Assembly: GCA_946555345.1 (NCBI GenBank)
Contig: CAMNSS010000012.1
Location: forward strand, 45,372-109,371
DNA: 64,000 nt
Reading direction: 5' to 3'
Origin: an uncultured Eubacterium sp.
Lineage (GTDB): Bacteria > Bacillota > Clostridia > Peptostreptococcales > Anaerovoracaceae
Made by a program: the position numbers and the translations under genes. The notes below the pieces were generated by a model, which had not been told where the DNA came from, ran no database searches, and worked only from the letters and a program-made list of their open reading frames with translations. Below are positions 8,823-16,719 of this stretch, piece after piece (the first letter of the stretch is position 1; each line of letters opens with the position of its first letter).

Positions 8823-10190
8823 ATGTCAAATTATGTAGAAAGATGTATTGAGCTTTGTAAGCAGAAGAACCCTGGCGAAGTAGAATTTCACCAGACGGTA
8901 GAGGAAGTCCTTTCTTCATTGCAGCCTGTGATCGAAAAGCATCCTGAATATGAAGAAGCTGCCCTGCTCGAAAGGCTGACTGAGCCGGAAAGAGGCGTTA
9001 CGTTCAGGGTTGTCTGGGTTGACGACGAAGGCAAGGTACAGGTGAACAAGGGATACAGATACCAGTTCAACAGCGCCATCGGACCTTACAAAGGCGGCCT
9101 GCGATTCGCACCGAACGTATATCCTGGAATCATCAAGTTCCTCGGATTTGAACAGATCTTCAAGAACAGCTTGACCGGCCTTCCGATCGGCGGCGGCAAG
9201 GGTGGTTCCGACTTTGACCCGAACGGTAAGTCAGATGCGGAAATCATGAGATTCTGCCAGGCGTTCATGACTGAATTGTACAGACACATCGGTCCTAATA
9301 CTGACGTTCCTGCTGGAGACCTCGGCGTAGGCGGCAGGGAAATCGGCTACCTCTTCGGACAGTACAAGAGAATCGTTGACAAGTACGAAGGCGTTCTCAC
9401 CGGTAAAGGAATCCCTTACGGCGGACTTCTGGGAAGATCCGAAGCAACCGGATTTGGTATCGTATGGTATGCAGAAGAAATGCTGAAGGCAAACGGCGAA
9501 GACATGAAGGGCAAGACCGTTGCAATTTCAGGATTTGGTAATGTAGCATGGGGCGCTGCATGGAAATTACAGCAGCTCGGCGCAAAGTGCGTTACGATCT
9601 CAGGTCCTGACGGATACATCTACGACCCGGAAGGAATCGTTACGGACGAAAAGATCGCTTACCTGCTCGACCTTAGAAACTCCGGAAAGAACATCTGCGC
9701 ACCTTATGCAGAAAAGTTCCCTGAAGCGAAGTTCATTGCAGGCAAGAAGCCTTGGGGCGTTTGCCAGGATTACGATGTTAAGGTTGACCTGTTCATTCCT
9801 TGCGCAATGCAGAACGATGTACATATGGAAGACGCTAAGAACATCGTTGACTCCGGCTGCAAGTTCTACTGCGAAGGCGCTAACATGCCGACGACGAACG
9901 ACGCGCTCGTTTACCTGATGGATAAGATGGTTGCTGTAGGTCCTTCCAAGGCTGCTAACGCTGGCGGCGTTGCTTGCTCTTGCATCGAAATGGGCCAGAA
10001 CGCAGGACACACTGTATTCCAGCACGAAGACGTTTATGAACAGCTTCACCAGATCATGAGAAACATCTACAACGCTTGTGCAAACGCTGGCGAAACGTAC
10101 TATGGCAACAAGAACGCACTGGTACAGGGCGCTAACATTGCCGGATTTGAAAGAGTTGCAGAAGCTATGATGGCACAGGGTTTGGTATAA
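8823..10190 (+). CDS. gdhA: Glutamate dehydrogenase
   Basis: Catalyses the reversible oxidative deamination of glutamate to 2-oxoglutarate and ammonia, linking amino-acid fermentation to the NAD(P)H pool. The 455 residues match the hexameric bacterial class. The substrate region reads YKGGLRF then IGGGKGGSDFDP, with the catalytic PAGDLGVGGREIGYLFGQYK segment following. The Rossmann glycine motif is SGFGNVAWGAA. The C-terminal ANAGGVACSCIEM segment is normal. An upstream in-frame start 12 codons earlier is less likely than this ATG, which follows AGAGGAG. Codon use is strongly biased (GGC, AAG, GAA), unlike its neighbours, as expected for an abundant protein. The gene is monocistronic, with its own promoter and a strong terminator. 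Cofactor preference (NADP rather than NAD) is suggested only by the family subtype. Confidence 0.97.
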   Translation: MSNYVERCIELCKQKNPGEVEFHQTVEEVLSSLQPVIEKHPEYEEAALLERLTEPERGVTFRVVWVDDEGKVQVNKGYRYQFNSAIGPYKGGLRFAPNVYPGIIKFLGFEQIFKNSLTGLPIGGGKGGSDFDPNGKSDAEIMRFCQAFMTELYRHIGPNTDVPAGDLGVGGREIGYLFGQYKRIVDKYEGVLTGKGIPYGGLLGRSEATGFGIVWYAEEMLKANGEDMKGKTVAISGFGNVAWGAAWKLQQLGAKCVTISGPDGYIYDPEGIVTDEKIAYLLDLRNSGKNICAPYAEKFPEAKFIAGKKPWGVCQDYDVKVDLFIPCAMQNDVHMEDAKNIVDSGCKFYCEGANMPTTNDALVYLMDKMVAVGPSKAANAGGVACSCIEMGQNAGHTVFQHEDVYEQLHQIMRNIYNACANAGETYYGNKNALVQGANIAGFERVAEAMMAQGLV

Positions 10191-10230
10191 ATCTTAAATC
10201 TCACATAGTTTAACAAAATAACATACAATG

Positions 10231-10260
10231 AAAAAGCTGGCGCTTATGCGCCAGCTTTTT
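10231..10260. terminator. Bidirectional rho-independent terminator between gdhA and hsdR
   Basis: A 13-base perfect stem (AAAAAGCTGGCGC paired with GCGCCAGCTTTTT) closes over TTAT and carries T runs on both strands. It sits 40 bases after gdhA and 25 bases after the end of the convergent hsdR, so it probably serves both. Confidence 0.92.
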
Positions 10261-10284
10261 CATATGCGATATGGCATACCCTGG

Positions 10285-13200
10285 CTATCTTCCAAGGTTC
10301 ACGCCATCTTCTGCGACTTTTAATCCTGTTTGAATGCCAGTATCGTATTCGGCATCCTCCTTGTTTATATCCCCTGCTTCCATATCTGTATTGTCTGCCC
10401 AGAGTTCACATTGTGTCATGACGATTTGAACGGCATCGGCCATGCCTTCCGGCGGATATTTGTGCTTTTTCAAAAGCTTCTTGATCAGCATACGCATTTT
10501 AGCCCTTGCAGACTCTCGCTTTTGCCAATCAATACTTCTGTTTTTACGAAGCGTGTCTGTAAGTTCCTTCGTAATTGCAACCAGTTCATCATTTTCATAA
10601 AAATCCTTAATTGCCTGCGGCCTAGTGAGCGCATCATAAAAGGCCAGTTCATCAACCGTAAGGCCGAGCCGCTCCCCTTCCTTCTGCGCCTGTGTAATTT
10701 GCCTTGCTAAATTGATCATTTCCTCAATTACTTGTTCATTGGTAAGCATTCCATTCAGGTATGCGTTCAGCGTCCTCTGCATGATCTCGCTGAATTTCTC
10801 GGATTTCACCACGTTTGTCCTGCGGTAAACCGATACCTGTTCAGAAATCAACTTTTTAAGCAGCTCAACGGCAAGGTTCTTCTCCTTCATATTGGCGACT
10901 TCCTGGAGGAATTTCGGGTCAAACAAAGAAAATTCTTCTTTTATGCCGGAGAACAGATTGATCACGCCGTCGCTTTTGATGCTCTGTTTCAAAAGCTCAT
11001 TAATCCTCGCGTTTATCTCAGGCAATGAAATCTTTTCCCCGTCCCCCGTATTTGCTAATCTGAGTACAAGCACACGGACAGATTCAAAGAATGCAGCCTC
11101 GAATCGTTCCGCCTCCAAAGCAAATGAAGAACACAGCGATAACGCTTGTTTGAGCATAAGCGCCTCTTTCACAAAGGAATCTTTCCCTGCAAGCCCTTCC
11201 CTGCCGATTATGAAGTTGACAGCGCCGCTGATCGTTTTCGCTCTTTCAAGATCTGTGCCATGTTGAAACTTGGAATAATCATAGCCGTGAAATTTATCAC
11301 GGCAGATAGAAAGCTTCTCCAAGAACTTCGGATAAGCGGCCTTTGACACATCGGTATCGCCATAGTTTTTCTTGTCGCGGGAAGTATAGTCATTCATCGC
11401 CTGCTTTAAGGCGGTGGCAATGCCTACATAGTCAACAACAAGCCCTCCTTCTTTGTCATGGAACACGCGGTTGACACGGGCGATCGCCTGCATGAGGTTA
11501 TGTCCCGACATCGGCTTGTACACATACATCGTCGCAAGGGACGGAACATCAAAACCGGTCAGCCACATATCGACGACGATAGCAATTTTCAGGGGGCTTT
11601 CATTATCTTTGAATTTCTTCGCAAGCGCATCCCTATGGTGTTTATTGCCGATAACCTTCCGCCATTCTTCGGGGTCTTTGTTGCTGGAAGTCATGACGAC
11701 TGCCACTTTTTCATGCCAAGAAGGACGCAGCTTTAAAATGTGCTTGTAAATCTTCATCGCAATCGTGCGCGAATATGCCACGATCATAGCTTTTCCAGTC
11801 AATAAGTTCTCACGGTTATCCTCGTAATGGCTAAGAATATCGCAAACCAAAGAATCAATCGTATTATCATTTCCGAGAACGGCTTCCATCTGCCCAAGCG
11901 CACGTTTGCTTTTTTCAATAACTTCCCCATCTGCATTGGCGGCCATAATATCATATTCGGCGTCGATAAGCTTTAAAGTGGTTTCATCAAAATGAAGCTT
12001 GATGACTCGGCTCTCATAATAAACAGGGCGTGTCGCGCCATCCTCAACAGCCTGTGTCATATCGTAAATGTCGATATAATCGCCAAATACTTCGCGGGTA
12101 CTGCGGTCTTTAGAAGAAACAGGCGTTCCCGTAAAACCGATATAGGTAGCGTTTGGCAAGGTGTTGCGGATGATGCGGGCTGTACCGGTCACACGTTTGG
12201 CAACATCTTCACCGTCTTCATTCTTGGTGATTTTTATTTTCTCGAAAAGCCCATATTGGCCTCTATGCGCTTCATCCGCCATAACGATGATGTTACGGCG
12301 TTCGGAGAGCGGCTCGCTGGACTCTGCAAACTTCTGCATCGTGGTAAAAATAATGCCGTTTGCCTGTCTGCCAGAAAGCAAGGCTTTCAGGTTTTCACGG
12401 CTTTCTGCGTGCATGGGGTCTTGCCTTAAAAAGTCCTTGCACTTTGCAAACTGCCCGTAGAGCTGGTCGTCAAGATCATTTCTGTCAGTCAGCACAACGA
12501 TCGTCGGACTATCCAATGATTCCTGCAATAAATGCGCATAAAACACCATGGAAAGCGACTTCCCACTTCCTTGCGTATGCCAGAACACGCCGCCTTTCCC
12601 ATCGGTAACGGCCGCGCGCTTCGTGGATTCAATCGCTTTTCTCACTGCAAAATACTGATGGTATCCGGCAAGGATTTTGAATGTATCGATTCCTTCATTG
12701 GAAAAGCAAATAAAATTTTTGATGATATCGAGCAGCCGTTCTTTTGGGAACATCCCTTCAAAGAAGGTATCAAACTGGGCGTACTGCGTATTTTCATAAT
12801 TGCCGTCTTTTGTTTTCCATTCCATAAAGCGGTCTTCGCTTGATGTGATTGTCCCCGCTTTGGAAATTAGCTGGTCGCTCATGACGCAGATCGCGTTGTA
12901 AATAAACATCGACGGAATTTCAATCATGTAGTTGCGGAGCTGCCTGTATGCTTCGGAGGCATCCGTATCTTCACGCGAAGGAGATTTCAGCTCAACCAAG
13001 ACAACCGGCAAGCCGTTCAAAAAAAGAATGATATCCGGGCGTTTGTTGCTGCTTTCAATAAAGGTCCACTGATTCGCCACGATGAAGGAGTTGTTATCGG
13101 GATTTTGGTAGTCAACAAGATAAACGATGGCAGAGCATTCCTCACCGCCGGAAAAATATCTTACGGGAATGCCGTTTTGCAGATAATCCATGAATACTGC

Positions 13201-13437
13201 GTTTTTCTGCACAAGCTCCCCGTTTTCAAAGTTTTTCAGCTTAAACAATGCGTCCCGGATCGCATCGCCGGGCAGTCCCCTATTTAAGCGGTACAGAGAA
13301 TCGAGCAAAACTTCCTCGTATAAGGGGCTGTAAAAATCCCTTTCTATATCGGGACCGTAGGCGTATTCGTAGCCCAATTCGTTTTTGAATAGCTCGATTA
13401 CAGAGTTTTCGTAGTTGGCTTCGGTGTATCCTGGCAT
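10285..13437 (-). CDS. hsdR: Type I restriction enzyme, endonuclease/translocase subunit HsdR
   Basis: HsdR cleaves unmethylated DNA after ATP-driven translocation as part of an R2M2S complex. The 1050-residue protein shows an N-terminal PD-(D/E)xK nuclease (PD at 134-135, ELK at 149-151), Walker A TQGSGKS (288-294), the DEAH box (388-391, MADEAHRGQYG), the GFTGTP motif III and the late helicase motifs MTGFD-like LTGFDVPSLATMYV and QAIARVNRVF. The helical C-terminal region follows. It starts after AAGGAG. It is separated from the hsdM-mntA-hepT-hsdS block by about 1.5 kb carrying an hsdS relic, an Xre gene and a broken KilA-N gene. It therefore now probably depends on its own promoter or on read-through. 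Confidence 0.95.
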   Translation of the reverse strand: MPGYTEANYENSVIELFKNELGYEYAYGPDIERDFYSPLYEEVLLDSLYRLNRGLPGDAIRDALFKLKNFENGELVQKNAVFMDYLQNGIPVRYFSGGEECSAIVYLVDYQNPDNNSFIVANQWTFIESSNKRPDIILFLNGLPVVLVELKSPSREDTDASEAYRQLRNYMIEIPSMFIYNAICVMSDQLISKAGTITSSEDRFMEWKTKDGNYENTQYAQFDTFFEGMFPKERLLDIIKNFICFSNEGIDTFKILAGYHQYFAVRKAIESTKRAAVTDGKGGVFWHTQGSGKSLSMVFYAHLLQESLDSPTIVVLTDRNDLDDQLYGQFAKCKDFLRQDPMHAESRENLKALLSGRQANGIIFTTMQKFAESSEPLSERRNIIVMADEAHRGQYGLFEKIKITKNEDGEDVAKRVTGTARIIRNTLPNATYIGFTGTPVSSKDRSTREVFGDYIDIYDMTQAVEDGATRPVYYESRVIKLHFDETTLKLIDAEYDIMAANADGEVIEKSKRALGQMEAVLGNDNTIDSLVCDILSHYEDNRENLLTGKAMIVAYSRTIAMKIYKHILKLRPSWHEKVAVVMTSSNKDPEEWRKVIGNKHHRDALAKKFKDNESPLKIAIVVDMWLTGFDVPSLATMYVYKPMSGHNLMQAIARVNRVFHDKEGGLVVDYVGIATALKQAMNDYTSRDKKNYGDTDVSKAAYPKFLEKLSICRDKFHGYDYSKFQHGTDLERAKTISGAVNFIIGREGLAGKDSFVKEALMLKQALSLCSSFALEAERFEAAFFESVRVLVLRLANTGDGEKISLPEINARINELLKQSIKSDGVINLFSGIKEEFSLFDPKFLQEVANMKEKNLAVELLKKLISEQVSVYRRTNVVKSEKFSEIMQRTLNAYLNGMLTNEQVIEEMINLARQITQAQKEGERLGLTVDELAFYDALTRPQAIKDFYENDELVAITKELTDTLRKNRSIDWQKRESARAKMRMLIKKLLKKHKYPPEGMADAVQIVMTQCELWADNTDMEAGDINKEDAEYDTGIQTGLKVAEDGVNLGR

Positions 13438-13566
13438 GGTGAAATCTCCTTTTGCGATAAGATTTTACAACGGTATCTTCCTTGTCACTGCTCAATATTG
13501 CTTCATCAGACATATCATGCCTTCTTTTTGTTCTATCATACCATATCTTGATATCTGTGCAAAACG
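13438..13566. other. Upstream region of hsdR, no gene seen
   Basis: AT-rich non-coding sequence between hsdR and the hsdS relic. On the minus strand it includes the hsdR Shine-Dalgarno site. A TATGATAGA-like stretch near 13530 could be a weak -10, but no convincing -35 accompanies it. Confidence 0.5.
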
Positions 13567-13612
13567 ATAATTTAGCGGCTTAAAAGTCAATGTCCGAAAC
13601 ATCTGTTTCCGT
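13567..13612 (-). pseudogene. Relic of an hsdS 3' end
   Basis: On the minus strand this stretch encodes ETDVSDIDF followed by TAA, matching the last residues of the intact HsdS (ELDVSDIDL, stop). The 16 bases ataatttagcggctta covering the stop and the bases after it are identical to those at 14904-14919. An in-frame stop precedes ETDV, so nothing longer survives. I read it as the remaining tail of a second hsdS copy that once lay directly upstream of hsdR, or as the far junction of an insertion that duplicated the hsdS end. Confidence 0.7.
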
Positions 13613-13775
13613 TTATGCATTTCAAATGAACGCCATACGTACAGTACAAACATCGTATCAAAATATTTATCTTCAAAGGTTTCAGAAGATGCATCCGTTC
13701 TATTTTTATCAGCATATTTCGTATGTTTCCATTATCATCCAAGCATAATACTGTATAAAGCGTTTGACTGTCTTC

Positions 13776-13836
13776 TCTTTACTTTTCTGCAAAGGAATCT
13801 TTACTTTTTAGCTTTTTAGGGTATAATAAGTAAAGA
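13776..13836. promoter_or_regulatory. Three-copy operator TCTTTACTT around the Xre promoter
   Basis: The 9-base word TCTTTACTT occurs at 13776-13784 and 13798-13806 (22 bases apart, about two helical turns). Its exact reverse complement AAGTAAAGA lies at 13828-13836. The second copy contains the -35 box and the inverted copy starts directly after the -10 box. This is the layout expected for an autoregulating Cro/C1-type repressor such as the adjacent small Xre protein. Confidence 0.75.
13800..13827 (+). promoter_or_regulatory. Promoter of the small Xre gene
   Basis: TTTACT (13800-13805), a 16-base spacer and a perfect TATAAT (13822-13827) lie 24 bases before the start codon. The elements are embedded in the repeated TCTTTACTT operator, implying repression by promoter occlusion. 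Confidence 0.8.
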
Positions 13837-13851
13837 AAGAAGGGGAACACC

Positions 13852-14037
13852 ATGGTTTCATATTCCAATCTGTTGCAAAAACTGAATGAAAAAGGCTTGA
13901 CGAAAACTGCGTTGGCTAAGGAGCTTGGCATTTCCTCGCGTACAATGGCAAAAATTGGGCGGGGAGAGAAAATCGCGGCTCATGTTCTTGAAAAAATGGC
14001 TGTTTTTTTTGGTTGTCCCGCAGATGAACAGGAATGA
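13852..14037 (+). CDS. Small Xre/Cro-C1-type transcriptional regulator
   Basis: A 61-residue protein that is almost entirely one helix-turn-helix domain: LLQKLNEKGLTKTALAKEL forms the first helices, and GISSRTMAKIGRGE is the turn and recognition helix, followed by a helical tail ending in FFGCPADEQE. Its length and character match short single-domain Xre regulators that act as dimers. A good ribosome binding site (AAGGGG) sits 7 bases before the ATG. It is the only plus-strand gene in the restriction island and converges on the broken KilA-N gene. The three operator copies at its own promoter suggest autorepression. It could be a controller of the restriction system, though no matching operator was seen at hsdM or hsdR. 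Confidence 0.85.
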   Translation: MVSYSNLLQKLNEKGLTKTALAKELGISSRTMAKIGRGEKIAAHVLEKMAVFFGCPADEQE

Positions 14038-14044
14038 AGATCTA

Positions 14045-14858
14045 TTATTTATTTTCATCTACAAGAAATCGTCTTTCCTCGACCTTCTCTAATATTGACA
14101 TCTGCTGAATTGCGATGCGATTTAATTTTTCCATTCTTTCATGCTGTGGCATACCATCGTTGATAAAAACAGAATTTATATTTTCAATATTTGATAGGCA
14201 AATTAGCTGATTTATTGTTGCATAGTCACGTATATTCCCCTTTTTATCCGAGTTTTTTTCTTTCCACTGTTTCGCTGTCATACCAAACATTGCTACATTT
14301 AGCATATCCGCTTCATCGGCATAGATAAAGGACTTCTGCTTATCTGTAACTTCCGCAGGTATCAAATTTTGTTTTATTGCATCTGTATGAATTCTATAAT
14401 TAATTTTGGATAACTCTCTTTTAGCGCTCCAGCCTAACTGTCTCTGTTCTTCCTCCTTTATCCTTTGAAATTCCTTTACAATATATATCTTAAATTCCGG
14501 GCTAATCCACATCGCAAATTCAAAGGCTATATCCTTATGGGCATAAGTGCCTCCATACCGCCCTGCTTTTGCTTGAATAGACACCGCATTGGTTTTAGCC
14601 ACAAACTCTTTAACACTTATTTTAAAGCTTGTTTAATCCTGATTGACTTTTAATTGTGGCGAATTCGCCATAATTAAAATTGGGATTATAAATTTTCTCC
14701 CAAATACCTATGTACTCAAGAGTGTTTCGATTTCTAAGCCAGTCTGTAATAAAAAAATCTCCGTCCTTTGCTTTCAACATATCTGTAAGGCACAAATAAT
14801 CTTCGTCATTAATCCGGCTGATATTGATTTCTGTATTATGAACAACTATTTTCCCCAT
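14045..14858 (-). pseudogene. KilA-N domain protein gene, broken by a one-base frameshift
   Basis: The 5' part (14858 to about 14622) encodes MGKIVVHNTEINISRINDED... to SQSGLNKL and stops. The 3' part, from about 14626, encodes FKISVKEFVAKTNAVSIQAK continuing to AGRYGGTYAHKDIAFEFAMW and on to 14045. These are the two halves of the phage/plasmid KilA-N DNA-binding domain plus the usual helical C-terminal domain. Removing one A from AACAAGC (complement of 14627-14633) restores GLNSFKISVKEF, exactly as expected for the family. The intact form would have about 270 residues. A strong ribosome binding site (GGGAGG) remains before the start. The sequence is more AT-rich than its neighbours, consistent with phage-like acquired cargo. 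A sequencing error in a short run cannot be excluded. Confidence 0.85.
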
Positions 14859-14903
14859 AAAATCCTCCCGTCAATTTAATGTGTTAATTTACTATCACAA
14901 ACA

Positions 14904-14942
14904 ATAATTTAGCGGCTTAGAGGTCGATATCGGAGACATCAA
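14904..14942. repeat. Direct repeat of hsdS 3' end, island-proximal copy
   Basis: This copy matches 13567-13605 in 16 consecutive bases over the hsdS stop and its downstream flank (14904-14919). The match then continues at about two thirds identity through the codons for DVSDIDL. The two copies bracket the Xre and KilA-N genes, 1.3 kb apart. Confidence 0.7.
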
Positions 14943-16035
14943 GCTCGCCGGACATGAAGCGTGGGAGCAAAAAATCACGAACTTCTTGCAAATGACAAAT
15001 CTCATCGTAATTATTGCGAATTATAGCATCCATAGGAGCAACAATTCTTTCAAACTCCTCGATTGTGTCATCTAATGGGATAAGAACAGGCATATCATTC
15101 AGCGAATTACGATTGATAGAGCCGAAAACTGTACCCTCACCGTTAAATACATCCAACTGCTTTTTAAGAGAGAACATCGTGTAGAGTACAAAAGACTGAT
15201 AGTTACTTTTGGAATGAATTGCAGCAAGTCCTCGTCCAATGCAACAATCTGCATAAGCGACATTTAAGTCACCTACTGGTGCCCGGACGCTCATCAAGGT
15301 ATCATTTTTACAAGCCATTCGTTTCGGTTCTGTAGTATATAGGCGAATCGTTGGAAACCGAAAGCCAAATTCAGCACGACCTTGAAAGAAAATGGTTCCT
15401 GTCCCATCCTCATTATAACTGCTTCCACGCGGGGATTGCCCCATTGTAATATCAGCGATATCGCTTAGGATGCCTTTTCTCCAATCAGGGCTAGGATTAT
15501 CAATAAACATTTGCTGATAAATCGCCTTGGCTTGTTGCTCTAAATTACTGTTTATTGCTTTATTAAGTGCAATTTTTTCATCAAGTGGTTTTAATATGCT
15601 CGCAATTTTCCTCTGTGTGTCAATATCAAAATCAGGGACTTCATATTGCATGATGGAAACTTTATCACCCCTCGGCATTTTTGTCCCTTTTGAGGTAGCC
15701 ATCGCATAAGCAAAAAAATCATCGCTTGCAAGTATATAGTAAAGAAAGTCTCTATCCACATTTATATCAGCTTCAAACACTAAAACATCATTTGAACAGC
15801 CGCCATCATACTGAGCTTTCCATATTTTCTTAAAATATGGCCTTATATTTGAAACAAGGACATCTCCTTTTCTATACTCCTGTGTCAATGCAACGCTTGG
15901 CAAAGAGCTTGCTTCTGTGATCCCGCCTTTATTGGGTAACATATTTTCAGTGGAAATATAGGTATGCGAATTTAATCCACCGACTTCAATTTTACCTTTT
16001 CGGAACGAACAAATATCCGACAGCTTGCACTTCAT
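14917..16035 (-). CDS. hsdS: Type I restriction-modification specificity subunit HsdS
   Basis: HsdS determines the bipartite recognition sequence of the type I enzyme. The 372-residue protein has two target recognition domains. The first (about 1-135) ends in the conserved helix IDTQRKIASILKPLDEKIAL; the second (about 180-320) ends in the C-terminal helix QEVRDFLLPRFMSGELDVS. The conserved spacer helices after each TRD are present, so it looks intact. The ATG used overlaps the hepT stop as ATGA, with GAGGGTGATTGGGG upstream; a TTG two codons earlier is less likely. It is more AT-rich than hsdM, as is common for exchangeable TRDs. A relic of another hsdS tail lies 1.3 kb downstream, hinting at past hsdS recombination. 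Confidence 0.92.
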   Translation of the reverse strand: MKCKLSDICSFRKGKIEVGGLNSHTYISTENMLPNKGGITEASSLPSVALTQEYRKGDVLVSNIRPYFKKIWKAQYDGGCSNDVLVFEADINVDRDFLYYILASDDFFAYAMATSKGTKMPRGDKVSIMQYEVPDFDIDTQRKIASILKPLDEKIALNKAINSNLEQQAKAIYQQMFIDNPSPDWRKGILSDIADITMGQSPRGSSYNEDGTGTIFFQGRAEFGFRFPTIRLYTTEPKRMACKNDTLMSVRAPVGDLNVAYADCCIGRGLAAIHSKSNYQSFVLYTMFSLKKQLDVFNGEGTVFGSINRNSLNDMPVLIPLDDTIEEFERIVAPMDAIIRNNYDEICHLQEVRDFLLPRFMSGELDVSDIDL

Positions 16036-16442
16036 CCCCAATCACCCTCAATTTCATTCAGTTTTTCCCGAAGCAACTTCTCCAGCACAATAAAAGCAGG
16101 AGTGAAGCTGTTGCGGATAAGCAGAAGCATTTCATCAATCTCGTCCTCATTATAAATATGCACCGAAGTATTGCGCTTTTTCAGCATAGCGAGCCATACG
16201 CCTGAATCTTCCACAAAACCAAGCTTATAACCAAGCTGCAATATCTCTCTGGGCGAGCCTGTTTCCGCGCCCTTCGCACCATGCTCCCTCAACACTGCCT
16301 GCAATGCTTTCCAGGCAAGCTCGAACGTCAAGTTAAACTGTCCGATAACGCCTGTCCTATAAATATCATTTTCGTTTGCCAGCTCAAAATCTGCACCTTT
16401 CAGCACGTTCAAGCAGTTTGAAAAATTGTCAAGCTTTTTCAT
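16032..16442 (-). CDS. hepT: HEPN-domain toxin HepT (HI0074 family)
   Basis: HepT-type toxins are HEPN RNases whose activity is blocked when the MntA antitoxin adds AMP residues to a tyrosine next to the active site. This 136-residue helical protein carries the defining RX4HXY motif as RNTSVHIY (R90, H95, Y97), so catalytic and modification sites are both intact. The gene overlaps mntA by 14 bases upstream and hsdS by 4 bases downstream. It is thus embedded in the restriction operon and translationally coupled to both. The start chosen is the methionine of MKKLDNF; an alternative lies 8 codons earlier. Older annotation calls this family nucleotidyltransferase substrate-binding protein. Confidence 0.9.
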   Translation of the reverse strand: MKKLDNFSNCLNVLKGADFELANENDIYRTGVIGQFNLTFELAWKALQAVLREHGAKGAETGSPREILQLGYKLGFVEDSGVWLAMLKKRNTSVHIYNEDEIDEMLLLIRNSFTPAFIVLEKLLREKLNEIEGDWG

Positions 16443-16719
16443 ATATCGTGATTCCATCCTTTTCAATTTCTTCTTTCAACTCATCGGAAACACCGTCCCC
16501 AAGCTCCGCTATATCAAAGGACAAGAGAGAGTGAACATTTTCTTTTATATCCCAATAAAAACCATCAAAATCACCACCACGGACGGCAATGTCAATGTCG
16601 CTTCTCTCTGTATGTGTGCCTTTTGCACGAGAGCCGAAAAGCACGACATTGTCAATATTATGTTTATGGGCAAATGTTGTAATATCTTTCAAAACTCTGT
16701 CCGGAATATTATATTTCAT
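16429..16719 (-). CDS. mntA: Minimal nucleotidyltransferase antitoxin MntA
   Basis: A 96-residue minimal nucleotidyltransferase with the signature GSX10DXD, seen as GSRAKGTHTERSDID (GS at 29-30, DID at 41-43). In characterised type VII toxin-antitoxin pairs this enzyme uses ATP to AMPylate the HepT tyrosine and neutralise the toxin. It starts inside the last codons of hsdM, with GGAGG nine bases upstream of the ATG, and overlaps hepT, the standard antitoxin-then-toxin order. A longer reading starting 19 codons earlier exists but lacks a ribosome binding site. Lying between hsdM and hsdS, the pair probably stabilises the restriction island or acts as a second defence layer; that is inference. 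Confidence 0.9.
   Translation of the reverse strand: MKYNIPDRVLKDITTFAHKHNIDNVVLFGSRAKGTHTERSDIDIAVRGGDFDGFYWDIKENVHSLLSFDIAELGDGVSDELKEEIEKDGITIYEKA

Noticed and set aside
13280..13513. A 77-codon minus-strand reading overlapping the hsdR start
   Set aside because: It overlaps hsdR in another frame, has no ribosome site and resembles no protein.
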